11,077 nucleotides of DNA from assembly GCA_046542915.1 (NCBI GenBank), contig JBKHAI010000022.1:1-11077 (forward strand), in the 5' to 3' direction. The number at the start of each line of letters is the position of its first letter. The stretch's first letter is position 1. The translations under genes were made by a program, and so were the position numbers. This DNA is from SKVL01 sp046542915 (GTDB taxonomy: Bacteria > Patescibacteriota > Minisyncoccia > Phycocordibacterales > CSBR16-193). The notes beneath the pieces are model-generated. The model was not told where the DNA came from. It did no database searches and was given only the letters and a program-made list of their open reading frames with translations. This document shows positions 1-6,662 of the stretch, piece by piece.

Positions 1-823
1 CAGTCGATGAGGTCAACTCCTGGGACTCCTGAACGGTTACCACGAAACCGTTGGAAGCGTTGGTTGAAACTGTTAGTTCTTGGCCGATGAAGTTAAACTC
101 ATCAGGGTCTATGATACCAAAGTCAAGACGAGTAGAAGATGCGGCGTGGGTTGTGGAGGTTCCGTTTATCTCCTCTCCACTTCCAAGACCCTCAACAGAG
201 AACTCAAAGATGGTCTCAACAGCGGCGGTCATAGTAATGTCTTCTATGATCGCAACTTCGGTATCGGTGTTTCCTAATGAAGCAGACCCACTACCTCTCA
301 TATTGACGTTAATGGTATGAGTTTGGGCGTGCATCGGATTATCGGCAGAGTCAAATGTATGATCCGGATTTATTAATCCTCCGATAGTTACCTCGAATTC
401 ATCTCCTGCAGCAAGGTCCTCTGTTGAATCAACATCAATAACTATATAACCGGGATCATCGGAAAATTCATGATCTAAACTAGTTGTATCCAATTTATCT
501 CCTCCAGTTCCTGATGCTGAAACGATCGGGTTTTCTCCCTCCCGTTCAAAACCGGCTTCGGTAGAACTGGCGAAGTCAATTTTAATACTGTCTATATTTT
601 CGGCGTTGTCGGCGTTGTCAGCGATCTTAAAGCTGATGGTGTGAGTCGCAGCAACTCCGGGAGCCGAGTCGGTAAGAGTGTTTTGAAGCTCGATCGGTCT
701 GGGTGAGACCTCATCGGCCTGCAATACCACCGGTAGTGCTACTGACCAAGCCAAGAGCGCCACCATAAGAGCTAAGGCAAGGTAGCTATTGAATGTCAGT
801 TTTTGTAATAATCTTGTATTCAT
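1..823 (-). CDS. Secreted surface protein with FG/TNA (WxL-like) module, 3' end cut by window
   Basis: An open frame of 274 codons runs from the ATG at 821-823 to the window edge without a stop, so the C-terminus is missing. Residues 12-34 form a hydrophobic signal segment with likely cleavage after LQA (about residue 36). The mature part is Ser/Thr/Asp/Glu rich and looks beta-sandwich-like; no cysteine is visible. Around residues 235-265 it has LDFG, then TVSTNASNGF and VVTVQ, a pattern that recurs at the C-terminus of the 1092-aa protein in this window (FGSL...TVETNAPGGF) and that I associate with secreted Patescibacteria proteins. It resembles the start of a Firmicutes WxL domain, but that is inference. 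There is no Shine-Dalgarno; the ATG follows an A-rich stretch and about 200 nt of structured leader with its own promoter, so it is probably transcribed separately from the operon to its right. Function: likely surface or matrix protein, otherwise unknown. Confidence 0.85.
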   Translation of the reverse strand, partial: MNTRLLQKLTFNSYLALALMVALLAWSVALPVVLQADEVSPRPIELQNTLTDSAPGVAATHTISFKIADNADNAENIDSIKIDFASSTEAGFEREGENPIVSASGTGGDKLDTTSLDHEFSDDPGYIVIDVDSTEDLAAGDEFEVTIGGLINPDHTFDSADNPMHAQTHTINVNMRGSGSASLGNTDTEVAIIEDITMTAAVETIFEFSVEGLGSGEEINGTSTTHAASSTRLDFGIIDPDEFNFIGQELTVSTNASNGFVVTVQESQELTSST

Positions 824-870
824 TTTGTTTATAATTAAGGTACAAACTTATAATTTAATCTTTTAATCTT

Positions 871-1030
871 GACATACAGTGCCTTTCGGCTTCTTCCTAG
901 GATGCGAGATTCACTCGCCTGTATGTCCGGCATTTGATGTCTCCGCTTCTCGACCATTGTTGCGGATCCTGGAATGCCTTGAATTCAATGAAGAGGTCAC
1001 TCCAAATTCCACAACGAAACATCAAATCCA
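871..1030 (-). ncRNA. Candidate structured leader RNA or small RNA
   Basis: Starting about 7 nt after a TATAAT box, the minus-strand RNA folds as follows. P1 pairs 1027-1019 with 940-932 (9 bp, perfect). Inside it, P2 pairs 1015-998 with 976-959: 18 positions, one A-A mismatch and four G-U pairs, closed by a loop of up to about 21 nt that may itself pair partly. An 18-nt unpaired linker (958-941) follows. P3 pairs 927-919 with 879-871 (9 bp, perfect) and encloses two hairpins: 918-914/908-904 with a UGAAU loop, and 890-888/883-881 with a GAAA tetraloop. The G-U pairs and the GNRA loop only make sense for RNA of this strand. No U-run follows, so it is not a plain terminator. It ends 47 nt before the ATG of the left-edge gene, which suggests a cis-regulatory leader; a free small RNA is also possible. 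I found no match to riboswitch consensuses I know. Confidence 0.6.
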
Positions 1031-1036
1031 ACTCTT

Positions 1037-1063
1037 ATTATAGTACATATAACAGACAAACAA
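1037..1063 (-). promoter_or_regulatory. Sigma70-type promoter of the structured leader and left-edge gene
   Basis: On the minus strand a consensus -10 hexamer TATAAT lies at 1042-1037. A TTGTTT -35-like hexamer lies at 1063-1058, with a slightly short 15-bp spacer. The predicted start near 1030 falls three bases before the first helix of the structured RNA, which supports the two calls jointly. A perfect DnaA-box 9-mer abuts the -35 element on its upstream side. Confidence 0.6.
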
Positions 1064-1072
1064 TGTGGATAA
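1064..1072 (-). promoter_or_regulatory. Perfect DnaA-box 9-mer TTATCCACA
   Basis: Read on the minus strand this is TTATCCACA, the strict 9-mer bound by DnaA in many bacteria. It sits directly upstream of the -35 hexamer of the leader promoter, where a bound protein could influence transcription. A lone 9-mer could be chance, and binding is not shown. Confidence 0.35.
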
Positions 1073-1074
1073 CT

Positions 1075-1093
1075 AAAGGACGTCTTGTCCTTT
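1075..1093 (-). terminator. Hairpin just after the operon's last stop codon
   Basis: A 7-bp perfect stem (AAAGGAC / GTCCTTT) with a 5-nt loop begins one base after the TAA of the last operon gene. In the minus direction it follows an A-run but is trailed only by UUUAGUUAU, a poor U-tract, so termination there may be partial. In the plus direction it is followed by a better T-run, but no plus-strand gene is seen. Confidence 0.45.
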
Positions 1094-2362
1094 TTAGGGA
1101 AGGATCTTTTCTTCACTTATCGGATGCTCTTGAAAGACATTAAAAGAGCGATCGGAGTAAATACCGCTTATAATGAATATATAAAGAGACAAAGCCACGA
1201 CCAAGATCATAAATAGAGATAAAAAGAGGTATCTATATCGCTTTAAAATATCAAATAAAACGCCACGATATGTCTTATTTCCCCTGTCTTTTACTGTCCG
1301 TTTCATATCTATAACACTTTCACGCGCCGGTGCGATAAATGCTTTAGATTTGACCCGCACCGAGGTACTCTTACCTTTACCGGAGCTCTCATAGACCAAT
1401 ACCACTCTTTTGACATAAAGACGAATAGAGAAAAACAGGATCAAAATAAATAAAGTTATAACAGATATAGCAACGACCAAAGGGACCATCGGGATGACCC
1501 AAAACGTCAGCTCGTCACTGACATAACGATCCCCGTCAGAGCCATAGGCCAAAGTTACCGAAGCAGTATAACGGCCGGCCTCCAGGATGGAACCTTCCCC
1601 CTCCCACCTGAAGTTAAAAGAACGAACACTGTCAGGAAGAACATTACCAAAACTGTTATCCATATTTATGGGAATACTCCCTCTTTGTTTCCCCCACATA
1701 TCCTCTATCTTGATAGCTCCTCTGGGACGCAGATGAACGTTGCCGGTATTTTCAAATTTTAAAAACAAACGAACGTCGGTCTCGTTAAACCAACCGGCAT
1801 CAGTCCTGAACTCACGAATATCTCCTTCTTCAAAAACATCGCCTTCAACTCTCATAAGAAGCATAGATGTTACCAAAGAAGAAACCTTAACTCCGGTTCC
1901 TTGCAGATCCTCATCAACAGGATCGGTTCCCACCAAAAAAGCGGCATAATGCCCTCCCGGCGGAGCGTCTTCCGGAACTAAAACGGTAAAAGGTATATCG
2001 ACGGACCCCTCGGCCGGTACTTCGTAAGGACCTCGCGAGACCGAGAGCCAACCGGCCGGATTCAGTGCGTCCTCATTGTCATCAAGACGAGGCGTAAAGC
2101 GAGCTATCCCGCTCTCTCCACTGGCTTGAAAGTTAACCGGGTTGGCGTAGATCTCAATATCGCTCTTACCGTTATTAACCAACTTAAGAGAACTGGCCCA
2201 CGGCTGTCCCGGCTCCACCGAAACTTGAAAAAGAGGAGGTGTAACCGCTATGGACATTCTGTCAGAGGCAAACATATCCCCTGGCAGAACAAGTAAAGAC
2301 AGTAAAATGAATATGATCGCCAAAGAAAGTTTTTTTGTTGTTTTTAGATTCTTTATGGACAT
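1094..2362 (-). CDS. DUF916-like membrane-anchored Ig-domain protein, two C-terminal TM helices
   Basis: This 422-aa protein has a signal peptide (about residues 10-32, then FAS/DRMS) and two extracytoplasmic Ig-like domains. The first (about 36-150) ends with GWLSVSRGPYEVPAEGS and PEDAPPGGHYAAFLVG; the second spans about 160-285. A strong TM helix (286-317), a basic 60-residue cytoplasmic loop, a second TM helix (377-401) and a 21-residue external tail follow. The order signal, first domain with W....... P.es..v...v.VP..a.pG.Y.A, second domain, TM is that of DUF916/DUF3324 (WxL-interacting) proteins of Firmicutes, which bind peptidoglycan and WxL proteins. Family membership is inferred by eye. 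It is a clear paralogue of the 327-aa protein encoded 6 bp upstream and the last gene of the operon. The second TM helix and basic loop are absent from that paralogue and could contact a cytoplasmic partner. Confidence 0.85.
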   Translation of the reverse strand: MSIKNLKTTKKLSLAIIFILLSLLVLPGDMFASDRMSIAVTPPLFQVSVEPGQPWASSLKLVNNGKSDIEIYANPVNFQASGESGIARFTPRLDDNEDALNPAGWLSVSRGPYEVPAEGSVDIPFTVLVPEDAPPGGHYAAFLVGTDPVDEDLQGTGVKVSSLVTSMLLMRVEGDVFEEGDIREFRTDAGWFNETDVRLFLKFENTGNVHLRPRGAIKIEDMWGKQRGSIPINMDNSFGNVLPDSVRSFNFRWEGEGSILEAGRYTASVTLAYGSDGDRYVSDELTFWVIPMVPLVVAISVITLFILILFFSIRLYVKRVVLVYESSGKGKSTSVRVKSKAFIAPARESVIDMKRTVKDRGNKTYRGVLFDILKRYRYLFLSLFMILVVALSLYIFIISGIYSDRSFNVFQEHPISEEKILP

Positions 2363-2368
2363 ATCACT

Positions 2369-3352
2369 TTATCTTAGATCAATAGTGTTTTCATCAGCTT
2401 CCTCTTCATGAAACCTTCCCCTTTTTCTCTTAATGTTGTTATAAGCCATTTCTTGTTTTTTATGGGTATAGTGAATAAAAAATATTATCAAAAAAAGAAA
2501 AACGAAAAATATCAGCAAAAGAGGAATGATCGGCAAGACCGTAAAGAACAAAGTGTCATTGATGGCAGGTCCGGTATTTGCCGCACCGTAAGATAAAGAA
2601 AGTCTGGCACGCTGTTTTCCCCAGTCCAGATCTTTTTCCCAGACGACATCAAACATCCCTGTCTCCTCGGGTTCCAAAGCACGTCCATCTTCATTAAAAG
2701 AAGTCTCACCGACCTCTCTGCCGTTTCTGTTATAAATAATTATCTCCCCTGAAGGGGTAAGAGTGGTATCTCCGCGATTCTCTAGCTCGACATTAAACGT
2801 TACCGGAGGACCTGATACATAGTTTCCTTCGGACGAGAACTCAACCAATTGAAGATTATCTTTTGAGTCATCTCCCACGTTTATGGAAAGCAAAGTGGCT
2901 CTGTCGCGAGAGATGTCATTCTCGGCGTCCCCTCGTCTGGAACCCTCACCAAAAAAGACATAGGCATGATAAGTACCTTCTTCTGCTCTGGGATCTATCT
3001 TTACCTTAATGGGCACTTCCTCGGTCTCGCCGGCCTCCAGTTCCAAAGGGGCTCTGGTAATAGAGACCCAGTCCGCTAGTGATTCCGCCGATTCCAAGCC
3101 CCGCTTTATCTGAAGATCATCATCAATACCGCCATCCTCCCCCTTGGAAACATTCCTAACACTAATAAAGACATTTAAGCGTCGCTTGGAACTGTTGCTT
3201 ACCGATAAAGTGCCGCTTATCGTATCTCCCGGCAGACCGGAATCATCGAAAACCGGCGGAGACACTTCCAAAGAGGCCTCAACCGCCGTGGGCAAAAAAG
3301 TAAAGGTCGTAAGAAGCGATAAAACGAATATGATCTTTTTTAAAACGGACAT
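2369..3352 (-). CDS. DUF916-like membrane-anchored Ig-domain protein, one C-terminal TM helix
   Basis: This 327-aa protein has a signal peptide (about 1-26, VEA/SLEV), a first Ig-like domain (about 28-160) and a second (about 165-270). A TM helix (271-295) and a basic-then-acidic cytoplasmic tail of 32 residues follow. The first domain carries DWVSITRAPLELEAGETEE and a GTYHAYVFFG strand, matching position for position the GWLSVSRGPYE...GHYAAFLVG region of the following gene. The second domain (ENRGDTTLTPSGE) matches ENTGNVHLRPRGA there. The layout is that of Firmicutes DUF916/DUF3324 WxL-interacting proteins, which hold surface proteins at the cell wall; assignment here is by architecture and motif only. 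Its ATG lies 2 bp after the stop of the 1092-aa gene with no Shine-Dalgarno, implying translational coupling. It contains no cysteine, unlike the protein encoded just upstream. Confidence 0.85.
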   Translation of the reverse strand: MSVLKKIIFVLSLLTTFTFLPTAVEASLEVSPPVFDDSGLPGDTISGTLSVSNSSKRRLNVFISVRNVSKGEDGGIDDDLQIKRGLESAESLADWVSITRAPLELEAGETEEVPIKVKIDPRAEEGTYHAYVFFGEGSRRGDAENDISRDRATLLSINVGDDSKDNLQLVEFSSEGNYVSGPPVTFNVELENRGDTTLTPSGEIIIYNRNGREVGETSFNEDGRALEPEETGMFDVVWEKDLDWGKQRARLSLSYGAANTGPAINDTLFFTVLPIIPLLLIFFVFLFLIIFFIHYTHKKQEMAYNNIKRKRGRFHEEEADENTIDLR

Positions 3353-3354
3353 AA

Positions 3355-6300
3355 TTAAAAAATAGGTACTATTATATAAACCAAACTCATAACATAGTCA
3401 CCGGCCGGTTGATCTTCTCTGGCCTCTAAACTTAAAACGGTGTCAACCGAGTACTCTCTATCGGGGATCCCGCTGTAACCGACCTCGGCCGGATCTTGAC
3501 TAAAGGCGGCAAAGGAGTCATCCGGTGCAAATCTTGTTGAACCGTCGTCCAAAGTATCATCACCGACATGATAACCATAACAACTTGGAAGATCCTCGCA
3601 ACCGGAAGACCACGAGGACGGTGATCCATTAGTTCCTTTGATCGGCTCAAACTGATCACCGGCGGCGCTAGCAAACGGGTTCCTTTTATACATATAGATC
3701 TTAAATCCACCCGGTGCGTTAGTTTCAACCGTCTTTCTCTGAGCGGCATCAACTCTTTGGTCCAAAGGTAAAGAACCAAAAGGTATAGAAGTAGCAGAGG
3801 AATCCACATCGGTGGTAATAACAGAATTTATGGTCTCACCTTTTGGCACTCCAGATATAGAAAAAACCAGATCCGAGCCGGCCGTGGAAACACTCGGGTA
3901 ACTACCCTCTTCCGAAGTCGAAACCGGATCTCCAGTTTCGGCTTCAACCAAACGGAAGAAGTAAGTAGTGTTGGCTGATGCTCCGGCATGACGAAGAGTG
4001 AACTCATACTCCGTGGAAGCTCCGGCAGAGTGAGTGAAGTCGGAAGTGCTAGTGCCGGAGGAGTTATGAGTTCCGCAGCCGTCCCCCGCTCCGTCACTAC
4101 AACTGTCCGCGGTTGAGAGGATCGCCTCCGGGATCACGTCATTATCTTCACCACCGCCATCGGTATAACACCAAAGCGATCCGCCCTCTTCACAAGATTC
4201 AATTTCCTCCACAAACACTCCGCCGCTTGAGAAACTTGAACTCTCCGAGAACTGCAGGCGGAACTTAACGTTCTCGCCTTCCACCAGAGCGGTCTCATCA
4301 ACGACCGTACGCAGCTTGACTTTATCATCAAAGTCAACGTTCGTCGGCGAGACATTCTCATCGGCAAGCGCTTGGGTCGGCGTAACATTTTCAGTGTCCT
4401 CATACCAACGCCATACATCAGACTCCGGGGTAAAACCGGCAGTGGTCAAAGTGGGATAGTAATTATGATCAGAGAAAGTAGTGCCGTCACTTTCAACCAT
4501 ACGAAAACAATAAGCGGTATCTCCTTTGGCACCATTGTGTTCCAAGACCCAGTCATACTCCACATCATTGTCCACTAAAACCTCATTGGGATTTAAGGCA
4601 CTCGGATTCTCTTCTTCAAAGGAACCGGCAATGTCGGAGACGGAAAGCAAAAGAGTACTAAGTTCCGAGCCGTCAGAAACAGCAGTACTAGTACCACGCC
4701 AGATCTCAGCAGAGTCAATATCTCCAACGTCACTCCAACCGGTTGTGGCACTACAAGACCCTTCTCTTTCGGCATACTGAAGGTCAAAGTCACGCGAGTC
4801 TGCCGGCAAGGGATCATCACTAACGGTCAACGACATTCTGAGTCTCAAAGCATTTCCCTGTTTCGGTGGATCATCAGATGATGTAACAGCGGTATTCTCC
4901 CCTAGGCCACTCCAGGCCGAATCAGGGGCCAGCTGGTCGTTGTGCTCATACCAGCGGTAGTAATTCTGAGTCAAGACCGCGTTATCACCCTCCACCTCGG
5001 CTTCCGGAAATTCAGAGTAAGTGCCGACTGTCTCGCCTCCGTCGCTCAAACGAAAGTGGTAAGTATCGGAAAGAGATGCTGCTTCGGTGGCCTGAATGGA
5101 CCACTCCATCTCGGTGTACTCATCAATTAAAAAATTAGTACTTGAAGCAGAATCAGAATCGTCAAGAATATATCCGGATATGAAAGTTGATCCGGATATT
5201 TCACTTAACTGTCTGGTAGTTGTGGCGCCGTCGGTAAAATGATCGGAGTTACAGATACGGAAGTCCGAGGATGTCGTATCACACTCGGGGTTATCAACAG
5301 GAACAGTACTCCACGATCCGGTGGTACTGGTCGCGTACTCTAAGCGAAGATCGGCATCATCCGAGACATTACCTTCGTTGTCTATCTGGAACCTTAGACG
5401 AACATTCTGATCAACAGGGAAACTGGTTGGTGTGTTCTCGGCTTCTTTCCAAGTGGCACTGTCCTCCCCTCCGTCGTCATTTCGCCATCTATATTTTACT
5501 TGCGTCAAACCCCTTACCGCTTCGGCTTGAGGAAATCTGTCATAGCGGAAAAGATCGGTGTCGTCGCTTTTAACCATACGAAAACAATACGGCTCTCCCG
5601 ACTCGGCTCCGTTGTTTTGAAGAGTAAAATCCCATTCAACCCTCTCTCCCTGACTGACAAGCCGAGGTAAAAGAGCGGAAGGGTTTTCTTCCTCGTAAGT
5701 ACCTCTCACATCGGAAAGAGAAAGAAGTACCGATGAGAGATCCTCGCCATCAGTGGTAGTGGAGTTGGAAAAACCCCGCCAGATCTCGGAAGAGTTTATA
5801 CTTCCAACGTCAGAAAAAGTAGTCGTTGCTAAAGCTGAACAATCCGACTCCTCCCCCAAAGCGGCATACTGGAGTTTCACCTGAAGGGTGTCTTCGGGAA
5901 TGGAATTTGTCTCCGATAGAACATTGGCTCTCAAACGAATAACCTCATCCTGGGCCACCGCCGTGACTTTCTCGTTCTCACCGGCAAGTTCAACGGTCGG
6001 GATTGTATCATCTCTGTTTTCATAAAAACGGAACTGGTCCTGGACAAGCTCGGGTTCTTCAATTTGCGCCTCCCATTTGACCGCCCCGATCTCAACAGTA
6101 TCTATCTCCCCCGACTGACCTTCAGTACTACTTCCTACGACCTTAAGCTCCACGTCCGAGCCGTTAACATCATTAAGTAAAGAAGCGTCCCAAGAACCGG
6201 AGATGACTTGACCTTCCGTGCTTGTAGCTGATTCGGTCTTTAGAAAGGCCACCTCACTGCCGTTTTCATAAAGATAAAGCGAAACATCCGGATCGTTTGC

Positions 6301-6633
6301 TCCATTATTAGTGCTTCTTACAAGAACTCTAAACTCCTGAAGGTCGGATCCTTCTTTTAATGGATTTGTAGAGGTGGAAAAATCAACTCTTAAAAGAGTA
6401 TCGTTGTCGTGATCGTCTGCCGTAAGCCAGTCATTATTCTGCGGATCATCAGGGTCGTCCTGAATAATAGAGACATCATTGGGCGAGAGATTATCTATCT
6501 CAAGAATTGAACCGGGCTCAAGGGACTCCTCCGTAGAAGCTAAGAGATGATGATGAACCGAAAGTATCATTACAAAGATGACAACAAAAAAAGCGGAGCT
6601 TGAAATTATTAAGGTCTTTTTTTGTTTTGCCAT
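3355..6633 (-). CDS. Large secreted protein with four tandem modules and a WxL-like C-terminus
   Basis: This 1092-aa protein has an N-terminal hydrophobic signal or anchor (residues 7-32, HHHLLAS). A beta-rich N-domain (about 36-195) resembles surface-protein sandwiches. Four diverged tandem modules of about 175 residues follow, at about 198-373, 377-548, 554-733 and 739-918. Each opens with an aromatic motif (FRFYEN, YRWRND, YRWYEH, WRWYED) and ends with a Y.FR(M/L)...D/E strand; modules 1 and 3 also share EIWRG and EEENPSAL. The C-terminal module (920-1092) has FGSL, TVETNAPGGF and ends QPAGDYVMSLVYIIVPIF, like the last strand of a WxL domain. All 12 cysteines lie in the modules, in even numbers per module (2, 2, 2, 4, 2), suggesting disulfides and an oxidising location. 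I infer a surface stalk or adhesin retained by the DUF916-like proteins encoded next. The ligand is unknown. Confidence 0.85.
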   Translation of the reverse strand: MAKQKKTLIISSSAFFVVIFVMILSVHHHLLASTEESLEPGSILEIDNLSPNDVSIIQDDPDDPQNNDWLTADDHDNDTLLRVDFSTSTNPLKEGSDLQEFRVLVRSTNNGANDPDVSLYLYENGSEVAFLKTESATSTEGQVISGSWDASLLNDVNGSDVELKVVGSSTEGQSGEIDTVEIGAVKWEAQIEEPELVQDQFRFYENRDDTIPTVELAGENEKVTAVAQDEVIRLRANVLSETNSIPEDTLQVKLQYAALGEESDCSALATTTFSDVGSINSSEIWRGFSNSTTTDGEDLSSVLLSLSDVRGTYEEENPSALLPRLVSQGERVEWDFTLQNNGAESGEPYCFRMVKSDDTDLFRYDRFPQAEAVRGLTQVKYRWRNDDGGEDSATWKEAENTPTSFPVDQNVRLRFQIDNEGNVSDDADLRLEYATSTTGSWSTVPVDNPECDTTSSDFRICNSDHFTDGATTTRQLSEISGSTFISGYILDDSDSASSTNFLIDEYTEMEWSIQATEAASLSDTYHFRLSDGGETVGTYSEFPEAEVEGDNAVLTQNYYRWYEHNDQLAPDSAWSGLGENTAVTSSDDPPKQGNALRLRMSLTVSDDPLPADSRDFDLQYAEREGSCSATTGWSDVGDIDSAEIWRGTSTAVSDGSELSTLLLSVSDIAGSFEEENPSALNPNEVLVDNDVEYDWVLEHNGAKGDTAYCFRMVESDGTTFSDHNYYPTLTTAGFTPESDVWRWYEDTENVTPTQALADENVSPTNVDFDDKVKLRTVVDETALVEGENVKFRLQFSESSSFSSGGVFVEEIESCEEGGSLWCYTDGGGEDNDVIPEAILSTADSCSDGAGDGCGTHNSSGTSTSDFTHSAGASTEYEFTLRHAGASANTTYFFRLVEAETGDPVSTSEEGSYPSVSTAGSDLVFSISGVPKGETINSVITTDVDSSATSIPFGSLPLDQRVDAAQRKTVETNAPGGFKIYMYKRNPFASAAGDQFEPIKGTNGSPSSWSSGCEDLPSCYGYHVGDDTLDDGSTRFAPDDSFAAFSQDPAEVGYSGIPDREYSVDTVLSLEAREDQPAGDYVMSLVYIIVPIF

Positions 6634-6662
6634 AAAAACACTGGTTGCTCTTTTGGATTTTT

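Noticed and set aside
51..320. Plus-strand open frames at the left edge
   Set aside because: They are shadows of the secreted protein gene on the minus strand, which has a signal peptide and family motifs.
871..890. GCC-GAAA-GGC hairpin and P3 helix as an intrinsic terminator
   Set aside because: No U-run follows; the downstream RNA is A-rich and leads directly into the left-edge gene.
948..955. TCTCGACC half-site shared between the structured RNA and the HTH operator region
   Set aside because: An 8-mer match is expected about once in a few such windows, it is not palindromic here, and it lies in the transcript rather than at the promoter.
871..1030. Hammerhead ribozyme, cobalamin, TPP, c-di-GMP or other known riboswitch, or retron msr-msd
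   Set aside because: The conserved cores I know (for example CUGANGA of hammerhead) are absent, and no reverse transcriptase lies nearby.
934..1143. Plus-strand 69-codon frame across the leader region
   Set aside because: It overlaps the structured RNA and the end of a real gene on the other strand, and the product looks random.
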